NCBI RefSeq assembly: GCF_042242105.1
Contig: NC_092021.1
Location: forward strand, 9,566,355-9,630,354
DNA from: Pempheris klunzingeri
Taxonomy: Eukaryota > Chordata > Actinopteri > Acropomatiformes > Pempheridae
Length of the DNA stretch: 64,000 nt
Direction: 5' to 3'
The notes beneath the pieces were generated by a model, which saw nothing but the letters and a program-made list of their open reading frames with translations, did not search any database and was not told the origin of the DNA. Shown piece by piece: positions 25,491 through 37,892 of the stretch. How positions within the stretch are numbered: position 1 is the first letter of the stretch; each line of letters starts with the position of its first letter. The translations under genes and the position numbers were made by a program.

Positions 25491-28400
25491 GGATGATAAA
25501 TAAGCTGACAGAGGAGAGAGCATGAGCAACAGCAGTAATGTGTCACCTTAAGAAAAGCCAGTTTCCCATGTCTAATATTAATATATTATCATATATATGA
25601 TAATGTTATATATAATATATTATCTAAACCAAAGAGAAGATGTGCACTGGAGTTTTAACGGAGGAGGTTTAGAAGCAACATACAGCAGGACTGAAAACCA
25701 CAGTGACTGAAAAACTTGTTGTGCATTGTCTGTTTTCTGGAATAACAGTAATAGTCGACACATGGGGAGGGAGTGTAAACAGTCAGAGCAAGATTGCTCA
25801 AAAAGCTAGTTCCCAAGATGGCAGATACCCTGAAACTTTACTCAGAACAGAGAAGTCTGTGATCAAAAAAATGTAAGCATGCCTGAGATATTGAGCAACC
25901 ACAGAAAACAAGCTCATTTTGCTCCAGACATCTTGATGTGTGTATCAATTGTGTGTGGTCTGTTAGAGGCCATACTTGCTTGTCTGGGTATTAGCCCTTC
26001 AGCTTCACTGAAGGGGAACATTTTTGTGGTTACATGGCGGTGCAATTACACCTCTCCACTCCATTTGTTTATATCTTTCTTCTGATAATAACCAGTGTTG
26101 AACTGGGCATTTCACTGTGGTTAAAACACTTGCATTGAGGGGCAAACTTTCCAGAGAAATGACTGTTGGCGAAGTTTAACATGAGCTCTGAGTCACTGAT
26201 GAAGTGTTAAGACAACTGGGCTGATACTGCCCTCCAGTGGAGATGGACAAGAACTACTACTAAGACTGCACATACCTGGTCTTTAGATTTGGGGGAGGAT
26301 GGGGACATTTCATAGTCTTTCTTGGTCTCAAGGATCTTTTTCACAAGGCCACCTTCAGTGAGAGAAACAACGAGAGGAAAGGTTTCCTGAAACCACTGGG
26401 TGGTTTAATTCAGCAAAAAGAAAATCAGGAGCAAATGTGACATTAATGCTCCTTCAAAAATAAGGAAAAATGGAAGCTAGAAAAACAACAAATAAGAAAA
26501 ATTTGACAGCGTACCATGTTTGTCTTCACTGTTGAGTTTTTGTGCCGGCTCCTGTAAGAAGAAGAAAATAGTAAATAACTATCCAAGGCTTAGGTTTTCC
26601 AACATCATTTTAACAACTTGCTGTTCAAGTCACTCACAATCTCCATCTCAGGAGCATCTGCAGGTGGAGGGGCCGCCTCCTCCACCACAAATTGCTCATC
26701 TTCATCCTCCTCATCCTCAGACAGCCTCTTCCCATCCATGATGACTGGTGCTGAGGGCTTGGCACTAGACAGCCTGATGGCAGACAAAAACATTACTAAC
26801 TGAAAACATACACAGCATATACTGTATGAGAGACATGTGCCTTCAACCTTTCTAACTTAAGATTGGTTACACTTGCCCCATCACTACAAACACTAGCTTC
26901 ATCCAGTTGGTAGACGTTTGGTCTAATAATCCAGGTAGTGATCTATCTCTCTCACTGGCAGGAACCAGACTTTGTCCTCAGACTAAGAATGTACTGACAA
27001 AGAGGAGGTGGCTTTTGTACTTTCTGGTCCAAATAAAACTCAAGACATTAGTGAATGTGTGAGTCACCTCTCAGCTGGGGTCACATCAATGTGACTTTCT
27101 TGTTTCTTGACTCGGGGAGGTGCAGGGCGAGCACTGCTGGGCCGTGGTATTCGCCTGTTGCTGCAGGGTGAAAGGATTATGCATATTACTCGACTTAACT
27201 ATTAAACTAACAATTTCAGAACTAAATATGTTTGCATTTAAACACATTTTTGTTCCACAAGCTATGTTATTCTTTCTTGACTTCTGTAACAAGCCAAATT
27301 CTCCTTTAATGGCTCTCTGTGATTTGCCAAATGTACTTGGTGACAGCTACTCTGAGTCATTCACAATTCACACAATTACAGTAACACTGCTATAACACAG
27401 CTGCACAGCCAATCATTCGTAACCAATTAGTCAGTTAAAGAACAGAACATTCAAATGTGTTATCTGATCCTGGATCAGGCCCAGGAGGTACCTTAAGTTT
27501 CAAAAAACTGCCACAAATTTTAAATAAAGAAATATGATACAACGCATTAACATTTGTACTTAAGTACAGCATCTCAAATGACCACATTACTGAATAAACA
27601 CCACCTCATATTAGTGTTTGCAATACTGAGGTAAGGTTCATTGTTGACTGCAATCACCTGGAGGCCATGTCGGATGGCACTGAGGAGGCTGCAATGTCTC
27701 CATTTTCCTGTGGGGCAGGTCTCTGGGCTAACTGGGCATCTCCGTCTGTGATAGGACAACAATGACTTGTAGTCAGCTCAGTGCATTACAGCAAGGACTA
27801 GACCTGTCCTTGGCATGGTGGACGCTGACACTTTACTACACACCTTTATAACAAGAATCATTGCTGTTTTCTCTACCTTAAATACTAATGACAAAGCTAT
27901 GGCCAGTTCAACACACTTAGGCACATATTTCAACACGGACACATAAATTCAGCCATGTGACCTCAGCCTTAGCCTCCTTGAATTGACTTCCAGCCAATGT
28001 TACAGCTGATTCCTGAGGGCTAATTTTCTGTTTATTTCTGCACGTCTTTTTCCCAACCTACAGCTCCTACTCTGCACACCCACCTGTGTAAAGACGGGGG
28101 TGTCTCTTTGTTTTGCCTCCTCTAAGTTTGCCCCTTTATTCCCTTTTCCTCTCTGTGCTTAACGGCTTCTTTGAAGACTTTTGCCTTGTCTTGTTGTTTG
28201 GGCTGAGTTGGGAACCATTTTACTCCAATAAAGCCCACAGTGTCTGATACTGAGCTTTACAGATAAACTTGTCTGACTTGTTAGGATGCTTTGACAAAGA
28301 ACATCGTTGCCCATAATCACAGAGTGTGTCAGTCATTGAGCGATTTGCACTCACTCTGTGACTCAGTGTGGAAAATGAACCGAAAGGACCATTCAGACAT

Positions 28401-31400
28401 TTTGGGGAAGAAACGTCTTTGATTCAGATTAGAAGATCATTAATTTCATGCCTTGTGCTTTTAACTAAGCGTTCCTACTACCTCAGTACTAAATATAGAT
28501 ACAGGTTTATTCATGGGAGTGATGCACCTCAATACTCTCCTCCTTCATTATTAAAAGTTCTTACCACAATCATTAAAATGCATTTTAGATCAAGTGCACC
28601 AACTATCCTGTCATGCTGACCTCATTTCCCCATCTAAAAAACCTTGTGTGAATGTTAAAAAATGTTTTGTGCATGCAGCTGCCCCAGTGGGATGAGATAG
28701 AGAACAATTACCTCCTTCGCTGTCAGATTCATCTGTTGAGAGCAGAAAAAACAAGTAGTTAGTTTCCTTTCTAATACAACAGTGAAAATCATTATAAAGT
28801 CATGTGAAACACCGAGTGCGGAGTATGAAAAACAGAAAATCTTTGCAATACATGTAGGAAAATCTTTTTTGGAAAACTTTCTCAATGTTAATCTATGAAG
28901 TTTTGAGGGTGGGAGGGGGGTACCTTGACCTCCAATTTTGGGTCTTCGTCTCTGCCCTTTGGCAGATGAAGGCCGAGGTATTCTGGTAGCTGGACTATCA
29001 GACTGTGGAAGGAGAAAGGACAACAGGAGAAGGATACGACTTTAGGACAATAAATAGTGAGAAGCAACACATCACTCACAGCGTTGGCTAACCATTGTGC
29101 TAACCATTTGTCATGATTCATCATTTTCTTTAGTAAACTAGAGGGATGGTATAGTGCTATTAAGCACCAATAAACATGCCAAATTAGCTTTTAAAACAGG
29201 AAAAATACAAAAGTTTTAAGGCAAGAAGAGGGTAGCTCAGTAACAGGTTCAACATACAACATTGTATATTGTAGTCCATTGTAGTCCAAAACCAGCCAAA
29301 ATAATGGATCAGATACCAGAAGAAAATTAATTAGATTTAGCGGTAAGTTTAGGTAAACTACTACACCCTTAAGTGTCATAGAATAAATAAAAAAAACACT
29401 GGATTTTTCCAATGTATCAACATCCTGTCACAGCACACAAGCAAGAGCAACCTCTTCTCTGAAAAGCCAAATGCCAAAGAGAAAAGAGACAAATAGACTA
29501 TTGTGAGAATAAAAGCTGGAAGATTTCACAGCAGAAATTCAATAAAGCACTTGCAGAGGCATCAGGCAAAGGAAAAAATAATGAAGATGAACGAGAATGA
29601 GGAGGACAAGTGTACCACAGCAAAAAAAAAAAAAATAGGATGCAATGAAAAAGTGTAAGACCACCCTCAAAGCAGCAACGAAGCAAAGCTGGTAACGGAA
29701 AAAGAAGTGAATAATAAGAAGAAGCTGGGTGACCAACCGCTTAACATGGTTGAAAACAGGGAAAGTTAGTTAACTTTGTTGGTTTACAGCAGACTTGTGG
29801 AGCTAAAACATATATCCTCTGTCATTAAGAAGTCCCACAGCACACTGGCTAGAAATCCATCCTAGCAGCAGTATGGTGTCATTTCACCATACTGCCAGCA
29901 ACATAAATAAAGCCAGCAACATACCAGCTGCACATGGATGGCTACAGCTTTTAACTATTCAAAACAAAAAAATGAGCACTGGATTGTAGTTGCACTGACA
30001 GATACTCAGTGTTGTACATTATGTCACTGAGCCGTTACTGAGATACAGTAAGTTCTTACTTGGTTCTCAACTGCTTCTGCAGGCTGCACAGACAAAGAAC
30101 ACAGCATTATGCCATACACTTAATAGTCACGTACGTATCAATTATACAGATAACGGGAAACAAGACCTCACATGTCTGTTATCCACTAAAGCCCAAAGTG
30201 ACACTAAACCAAGCAGCAAGTCACCCCAAGGTCATTGCAGCAGTCGCTTCATTCTACCTCTACAATGTCTGTAATATACAGGTTTAATTTTCTACTGATT
30301 GTTTCTGCAGCGTTCAATACCTCTTCAGATGAATTAGGTTCCTTGCAAGAAAAAGAGGCACAGCATTACAAAATAAATTTATTATTATTTTTTTTTCTTT
30401 ACAAGTTGTGTAAAATTAAATGAAAACATCACTATGTGGCTTGGATTTGCTGACTTGACATATAGGAAACACTATGCCTAACCATAACTGCAGATGAGAA
30501 AATCAAATGGTGTGTAAGACAGATACTATATTACTGTATGTGTGAATTTTCTGCCAATAAATAGAACTTACTGCTGGCACCGGTTTGGCTGTTCTGCTAG
30601 GTTCTTCAGGGCTGGGTCTTTGCTGTGGCTCCTCTGATACTCTGGCCTAGGCACAAACATAAAGTACACACAGAATGTAAACAATAGCATTTGTTAATGT
30701 AACATTTAAGATGTGCAGGGTCAACTGGCCCATGGTCATACCTTGCTATTGCCACTCTCTCCACTTTTGGCCCTCTCTTCCCGCTCTTTATGTCTTTCTC
30801 TGTCTTTCTCCCGCTCAATGTCTTTGTCTCTTCGTTTTTCCTTGTCTCTGTGAGAATCCCTATCTCTTGTCTTTTCTCGTTCTTTGTCTCTCTCTTTGTC
30901 TTTTTCCCTTTCTCGATCCCTCTCTCTGTCCCTCTCCTTGTCCCTGTCTTTGACTCGTCCTTTGTCTTTTTCCTTGTCTCGCTCTCGGTCACGGCTCTTG
31001 TCTTTGTCACGGTCTTTGGTGTGGTGGTCCTGTTCACTGCGGTGGTGCTTGTCAGAGCGCTCTCTATCACGGTGCTGCTCTTTCTCCCCATCTCTGCGAC
31101 GACTCTCCTGCTCTCTGGGATGGTCTGGGTCCTTGTGGTCCACACTCCCACTGCGCTCTGTAATCTTTTTCTTCTCCTGAAATAGTTCACACCATCATAG
31201 GGTGAGCATTTAATGTTATTAACTCCTGATTTGATCATCTCATTGATTCTTTTTAAACCGGGTCTGCAGCTTGTGAGGATAAATATTAACACAGACAGTA
31301 CATTTCAAGCCATATGTAGGAATGAGCAGTGAGCAACACATTTAAAATGCCACCATTTGACTGAGCTGAGGACTCTCACCTCTCGATCTAGATGGCGTTC

Positions 31401-34400
31401 ACGTCCCTCCCTGTTTTCCTTGTCTTGGGACCTGGAGGTGCTGGCCTTGGTCTTTATGTCCACCTTTTCTCCTGCAAGCACTCGCTTCACTGCTTCATCG
31501 CTGGACATCTGCATCAAGTGCAGGACAATGCATCCATTTCATACAGCAATAATATCAATAAGTAAAATTGAAAACTGTCATTTGAATATATAACAAGGAA
31601 AGGTAACGGTTTGAGTTCAAATCACGTGGGAAAGCATTTGCTCTTGTGATGTGTCATTAAGCAAACGTAGTGTAATAAAAAGAGATAAAAAGGGGTTACT
31701 CTGTAATGATATTGATTTCACTGTGACAGAAACAAACAAAATGGTTCAATAGTGCAACAAAACATAGTATGGAGGCAACAATTTTATTTTTACCTGTATT
31801 TTTTTCTACCTGTAAATTTTTTGCTACATTTGGTGTATGGTATAAATTCAAAGGGCAAATTGTCTGTTTTGAAAATGCTGCATACATTCTGAGAAGAATA
31901 GATCTTAATCACCTAGAATTGTCTTCATGACATGATATCAAAATAATGTTTCAAGAACAACTCCCCCCAGGCTCCAGCTCATCTGTTTACACTCCATCAT
32001 GTTCTCCCTAATGAGGCTAAACAACTTTCCCTTGAGCATAATATTTTAAATGTGAAAAACAGCACATAAAACACGCTGAATTTTATTTTTATGTAGTGAA
32101 ATAATTATATTTGATTCTCCAGCGTGACATAGCCAACATGTTCATTGAATGAACTGGAGACACTGGAGAGTGAGTGTTTTCAATTTCCCATTCAGTTTTT
32201 CAGTGTGTGTGCGTATTCGCCCAAGAACACAGACCTTATTGAGGCAGCATTTGGCCATGGCTTGCAGCAGCTCATTGGTTTTCTCAGGCTCATGGCCGGC
32301 CACAATGCGTGCTGGCTTTGCCGTCAGGGACTCGCCACTCACCAGCATCACAACATCTATCGCTTTCTGGAGGAAGACTATCTTAGAGTCCTTATCCTAG
32401 AAAGAAAGAAGATGCTGTGATGAACAGGAGAGTGCACAGGAGAGATAAGAGATAGGATGTGGTTGTGAAAGCAAAGGAACTCCAATGGGAGTTATTTTCC
32501 AACACAGTTTAGAACAATTAAACCCTTGAGATACCTTAACATCTTTGCAGAGTTACTACTGCCAAGCAACAATTCTATATAGCATACATAGTTATTGAGT
32601 AGTAAACTTGACCCAATTTATGACTAACTGCTCTGACAAACCCAAATTGCATCCAGCCTTTAACTCTGATTCCTCTCTTTTCTTGACTGGGCTAATTAAA
32701 TTAGCACATTATATTTTACCTTGTAATGTGTAAATCTTTTGCTACACATCATAAATGTGACTAAATGGTTTTTATGGTGTTATGGTTAACTTTCTGAACA
32801 TTAAATCTAGCAATTGAAGGGCAAATCCTGAATATTAAAGGACCAATGAGAGACTTTGGCTTTTGTGAGTCAGCAAGAAAGAAGAAATAGAAAACCTGGA
32901 TTTATAACAAGGAGTGCCCCACCTGTGATTTAATGTTTGTGTTCTGTATTCTGTATAGAGCCTATCACAGACAAATGACCCAGCTAAGCAGTGCCTCTAG
33001 TCGATCAGCCTGCTGCACCTCAGAGGCCTGCCAACTGTGAACATAAGGACTTGTAGCTGTTGCAACCACCTGGCCCTCCTGTATAACATCTGATAATAGC
33101 CTTTGCAGTGCTGATCCCTCTGCTTATAACATTTCTATTCAGTGACATGTGAATGCATAGGTGCTCTCTAGATAATAAATAAAACAAATAATTGATGTAA
33201 AACATTAGAGAGATCATTAAAAATAGTGTGCCTTTCAGATAGAACATGACAAGCATTGTATCACTATAGAGGATAACAGTGGGATCTGTATGGTGGAGGA
33301 CAGGAGGACCTGGCTAAACCAGGATCAGAGCAAACTCTTAGTTATAGGTTGTAACCAACAGACACTGGACACGAAATTCTTTTGGGTTCATCCTCAGCCA
33401 TCTGACGTGAAACTTGGGAGTTATCTTTCATTTAGAGCTAAACTTCAAGGCCCATTTGGGGTGCTTCAGCAAGCCTGCTCTTTTCTCTTATCATCTGAAA
33501 AACACACTGACAGTGCCACCATTTCTCTCTGTGATCCAAACTGCTGAAACAACCTGCCAGAGGAGCTCAGAGCACAGTAGCTGATTTGATGTCTGATGTA
33601 AATTTTCACCTCATGCATTAAAATTACCTTAAGGACATCATGCAAATGAATGTAACAACTCAAATTCTATGACCATCGCTTAGCAAAATTTCCCAAATTG
33701 AGAGAATGGGAGCTGTCTGAGAGGGCTTATAGTCACCTTGACTAACTACCATTTTAGGGTTGCAGTAATGTTTTTCTTTCTATCTCTCTGTCTGCCTATC
33801 TCTCTCAGATGAAAAAAATGCATCCATATGCATCTTCATTAAAAAGTAATAAATCAAATTAAAATGTATCAAATACAAGAGCCCAGAGTAGTACTTTCAT
33901 AAAAGTAACTTACAAAACAAGCTTTTCAAACAAATAAACTTCACATCTGTTAATTCTGCCATAATATCAAAGCATTAACTATTACTATGTTTAAGAAAGC
34001 AAAGCATTTAATTTATAAATCATAGATGCAGAGATGTGGGGGAGTTGGTTCACACTCCCTACTCAATATAGCCCATACCTACACTTACTACTCAACTTGT
34101 TGCACCCTCTAGAGACGGCCTATGAAGAAAGTGCATGACGACACAATACTGATTTCTAAAGGACAAATTAATTATTTAATCACAGTAACTTGCCCATTGT
34201 GAGGCATTGAGTTTCAAACACTGACACTTATCAAAGGCTAGCATCTTATCATCCAGTATTGATTTGGGGTCAGCTCTCAAACAGCAGACTTGAGTTCTGA
34301 CACCTTGGCTGGCCCTCTAGGTCATCTCCTGCCAGATCCTCTCACTCAGTGTGTCACAAAGGCAGCGTGTAGGGTTACCCCTCACACAGGCGCCCTCAGA

Positions 34401-36582
34401 CTGGCCCATGTGACCCACAGGTGATCTCAAACACAAGGTAAGCCTACTGCTGAGGACATAAATACATCTTCCGGACTCAAGCAAGCACATTCAAAGAAAA
34501 CAACCAAAATGATATAAAGCAGGAAGCCAGAAATAATAATTAAAAAATAAAAAAAAGCTAAGCAGTTTACAGAGTAGCCATCTTACCTTAACATTATCTG
34601 ACTTCAATTCATTTTCTCCATAGAGGCCTTTCATAAAACCAGTAGTCCTGATGACCTGAAAGTGAGAAATAAAACATTTCAGTATTTACCATTTCATATA
34701 CCTACAACTTAAAAATACATAAACACATAATCTATGTTTAAAAATGCATTACTACGTTATACCACAGCATCAGCTTTAGAGTCACTGATGTGAAACTTTG
34801 GAATAGCAGCTTTTAAATGTACAGGTTGATTCCTGTAAATGTACCGCTTCTATTGAAGGAAAAAAGAAAAAGCATATCCAAGTGTAGTTAATTCATGAAT
34901 TCTTGAAAATAACATTCTGGCCTTAATAGTCAAGTTCAACGCTTCAATATCTATGGTGAAAATCCATGTGTTTAAGAGCCTATTACTGCAGTCAAACACA
35001 CTGCTAATCAGTGGAAAGGAGTGACACATGCCGACACACTTCCCTTTATCAAATATACATGAACCTATAGTGAAATATTAGATTACTCAACAGGTGGACC
35101 GTGAGAATTAAATCTCTCCTCTGGTTAGAAAAGTGAAATAGATTTTACTGTGCTTGACAATTGCGGCTGAGTTAAAAGATTATGTTGTGTGTAACAAGTT
35201 TGTAATGAAATAGAAATTAAGTTCTCAGTTGAGAAGGAGCTGTTTCATAATATAGATTGGATTAAATTTCTGCTCTGACATCAAATATTGACACTGACAA
35301 ATGGGTTTAGTAAGTAAACTAATAACAACAGAAGGGGTCATGGAGCTAGTGCAGCGTTTCTTGTGTTATTTCACACACCACTGATTAATTTCATCTATGT
35401 GATCCGTCTTACTACTACTCAGATTTCTCCCACCAGTGTTTGAGTGGGTAAATCAGTGCTTGTATGAATTTCAAGTTCAGCCTGGATTGTCTTAATATTA
35501 TCAATAAATGAGATGACAGTTAGTAACAGAAAACGCCATGATTCAGTGTCCAAAGCTGACCTGATGATGAGTTGTTGGCATTATCAGATAAAATATCAAC
35601 AAGTGGGTTTTGATTTAACTTTGACTTTCTTCATACCATCTAAACCATCCAGTTCCAAAGTGATATATGCCCTCCATGCCGTACATCAAGTAAATGAAAA
35701 CAACTTGTGATCAGCTGGGTGTACCGACATTTTACTGTAGAGTTTATCACCATGTTTCTTAACCGTTCCAAAAGCACACACGAATACTTTGATCATATCT
35801 GTAAACCTGTTTAAATGTGTGAAATTGTGTACAATACAAACAGAACTCAAGAACGGTCACAACGTTTCATACAACGCTTAATTAATGTTATAGCACAACT
35901 CAACTACTTAGTATCATCCAACAGCCCAGCTGCGATAAGCTATTTAGCATCCGGGACTGCAACGTGACGGGTCCTCAGAGCCAGACACTGTGGTTAGCTA
36001 TAAGTGGGCAAATTTGGTTTGTTGATCCCTGTGAGGGCTCAGGTCGTGCCTAGCAACTAGACGACGCTGTGAACATAGCATTTAGCTAACTAGCTAACTC
36101 ACTATATTAACCTAATAGGCAACCTTGCTGGTGAACGTTAGCAACTCCTTCTTTGTTCGACGATAGACCATAATAGTTTAAATGCTTCAAAAATATTACT
36201 TGTACCACAACAGGCAATTTAATGGCTGGAGAAAAGCTGCGGAGGCAGAAATGTCACTGCGAAGTTGATGTTAGCTAACTTCATAAGCTTTGCTCATGCT
36301 AACGTTGGTGTATTAGCAGGCTAACGGGCTCGCTTGTCTGTTTTAAGTGACATAACACAGCCTTTTCATACACCTGGGATACATAGGCTCATGCTGTTAA
36401 CTCTAGTTACACAAACTGAGCTTGCTAATGTTAATGTAATGTTAGCATATCAGTCTCACCTCACTGAGGATGTCGTGTAAGTATCGAAACGGCGGCTTGC
36501 TTAGCAATTTCTCCGTGAGCGGCGGCTTCTTTATCACTTTTCCCAGCGTATCCTGGGTCTTTTTAACCACTGCCCCATTCAT
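20264..36582 (-). CDS. traf3ip1: TRAF3-interacting protein 1 (IFT54)
   Basis: Intraflagellar transport complex B subunit that binds microtubules and IFT20 in cilia. Seventeen exons join in frame (1953 nt, 650 aa; human 691): 36582-36460, 34655-34587, 32396-32235, 31508-31380, 31176-30742, 30646-30572, 30341-30321, 30083-30060, 29002-28924, 28732-28712, 27745-27658, 27160-27068, 26773-26638, 26551-26515, 26352-26276, 20892-20675 and 20429-20264. The N-terminal calponin-homology-like microtubule-binding domain spans about residues 1-120 ([44 protein letters not shown]). Residues 162-306 are one exon of almost pure Lys/Arg/Glu/Asp. Proline/serine-rich RIPRPSSA motifs occur twice (exons 9 and 12), then an acidic stretch [13 protein letters not shown]. 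The C-terminal coiled coil (about 524-640, [36 protein letters not shown]) is the IFT20-binding region in the family. All splice sites are GT-AG with consistent phases; exon 7 uses an AAG acceptor. Inclusion of the tiny exons is inferred from phase and family similarity. Confidence 0.96.
20452..20481. repeat. (CA)n microsatellite next to traf3ip1 exon 17
   Basis: Fifteen AC units on the plus strand, read as (UG)15 in the traf3ip1 pre-mRNA, ending 22 bases upstream of the exon 17 acceptor. Confidence 0.95.
21394..21422 (+). repeat. Four G-runs: G-quadruplex motif
   Basis: Four runs of 6-7 G separated by single T (plus strand) fit the G-quadruplex pattern with very short loops. In the traf3ip1 transcript this is C-rich, so the quadruplex would form in DNA on the non-template strand's complement rather than in that RNA. 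Confidence 0.85.
22065..22106. repeat. Perfect 13-bp hairpin in traf3ip1 intron 15
   Basis: AATGCCATCAAAC (22070-22082) and its exact complement (22089-22101) flank a 6-base loop GTCACT. With G-U pairs the stem extends to about 18 pairs (22065-22106). It is short for a microRNA precursor, and could be a tiny foldback element. Confidence 0.6.
25454..25490. repeat. (CT)n microsatellite
   Basis: Mostly pure CT repeat in a traf3ip1 intron. Confidence 0.95.
32397..34586. other. traf3ip1: traf3ip1 intron 2
   Basis: A 2.2-kb intron between exons 3 and 2. No exon is supported in it. It holds one possible degraded retroelement piece (about 33280-33610, listed separately); otherwise nothing recognisable. 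Confidence 0.6.
33280..33610 (+). mobile_element. Possible degraded non-LTR retroelement fragment
   Basis: A plus-strand frame reads [10 protein letters not shown] and, later, [11 protein letters not shown]; about 130 bases downstream, NNLPEELRA appears after an in-frame stop. Strings of the type …LLLIG…, …LG..LD..LSF… and …WNNLPEELR… are typical of the reverse-transcriptase C-terminal region of fish non-LTR elements and of repeats derived from them. The match is weak and the piece lies antisense in traf3ip1 intron 2. Family not identified. Confidence 0.35.
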
Positions 36583-36800
36583 GGCAGCAGTCGAAAGTCA
36601 AGCGACGTCGTTAATTGCAGAAGGGAGAGCAAAAACTAATACGGAGTAATAGAAAAACTCAGTGGCTCTGTCGCTTGGTTGCTATGTCAATACTCTGCAA
36701 TCCCACAGTGCATCATTAATGACGACTGCGCCTGCGCCGAGGGTTCACGGTTGCTAAGCACTGCTTGGGACCATAGCAACAACTAACAATCTGCAACAAA
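36583..36800 (-). promoter_or_regulatory. traf3ip1: traf3ip1 promoter with RFX X-box half-sites
   Basis: Just upstream of the start codon lie GGTTGCTATG (36677-36686), GGTTGCTAAGCA (36749-36760) and, inverted, CCATAGCAAC (36771-36780). GTTGCTA/TAGCAAC are half-sites of the X-box bound by RFX factors, which activate ciliary genes. An NRF1-like TGCGCCTGCGCC lies at about 36727-36738. The transcription start is not determined. Confidence 0.5.
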
Positions 36801-37184
36801 GCTTAAGGAGAGCAACGAGTGTGTCCAGAGTAAAAACCGTAGTATTAAGTACAATATACTGTCAGCCTGACACGTTTTGGTAGAAAGAAATATCTAATAA
36901 GATAAGTATGAGAAAATGTTGCCCATAGATGCTGGAAATGCCACAAGAGTTAAGGTTGAATGTTGAAGAGATGTCACTTATGACATTTTATGTATGATTT
37001 TATTATTTTTGATGTCACACACAGAGAAACCACATGTTGATTTTCAATGATTGCCAGATCAGTATCAATCACTCTGTATCACTCTGCACTCCGTGTCTTA
37101 GTTTCAACTTTTCAGCAGTGCATGTGTTTCAGGGAGTGATTAGTCTGCTTTATTTATGGCAGGCTATTAGACGTACCTGTTTGG

Positions 37185-37266
37185 CGAGTCCAGTTAGACA
37201 ACGCACCTTAGAAAAGAGACGCTCCAGAAGAGTAAGTCCACATGCTTGTTGCTTCCTGCTGTCAAG
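37185..37266 (+). other. Possible 5' non-coding exon of the AGR gene
   Basis: The AGR start codon lies 22 bases inside an exon whose acceptor is CTCTGCAG at 37863-37870, so an upstream non-coding exon is expected. Strong donors occur at 37266/37267 (TCAAG|GTAAGA) and 37231/37232 (AGAAGA|GTAAGT), and a TATA-like TTTATTTATGG lies near 37150. The 5' limit given is a guess. Confidence 0.3.
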
Positions 37267-37892
37267 GTAAGACATCTAACCTCCTATACGGGACTTCAAG
37301 GGACAGAAATACTTGAATTATGAATCACGCTTACTATCAAAGTTTTTCTTAATTTGAACTAGATGCCTCATATGAAAGCTGGTTACTGAAAATGTTGTAT
37401 ATAATGACGGGTTTGGGAGACTAAGTGTTTTAATCCTGCTTTATAGTTTAGACACAGTAATGGCACAGTGATGTATTGTGTCGATTTTTGTTCAGTCAAT
37501 ACCAAGAATCAGGCACAGTGCAGTAAAAAACTTGCATGTTGATTTTCAGTGCAAAAGCACGTGATTATATATGCAGAATTATAGCTGATATATTATATCA
37601 TAACATGGTAGCAGCTAGAGCTTTTAATTATAATGCAGACTTACAATGAAGATAACTTGGGGGATTCTTTAACTGCCTCCTTGACGTTGCTATACAGCTG
37701 AATCACAGCCTCTTCAAGCTTGCTTGGTGAGTCAGCATTGCAGAGGAAAACATCAACTGCAGATATCTGTACAGTGTTTGATTAGCAAACCCTGTGATTT
37801 CAGTGGGTCAAAAATCTGTCTTTTAAATCAATGAATTTCACTCTGATCTAATGGTCAACTGTCTCTGCAGTTCTCTGAAAGGACAGGAAGTG

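Larger units (their letters stand above)
20893..26275. other. traf3ip1: Large traf3ip1 intron 15
   Basis: This 5.4-kb intron separates the coiled-coil exons from the rest. It has no supported exon. Recognisable items are a G-tract cluster (21394-21422), a hairpin (22065-22106), a CT-repeat (25454-25490) and AT palindromes near 25575-25625. The remainder shows nothing I can identify. Confidence 0.6.

Noticed and set aside
30711..31185. Leu/Ser/Phe-rich plus-strand frames at 30.7-31.2 kb
   Set aside because: They are antisense shadows of the Lys/Arg/Glu/Asp-rich traf3ip1 exon 5, produced by its repetitive composition.
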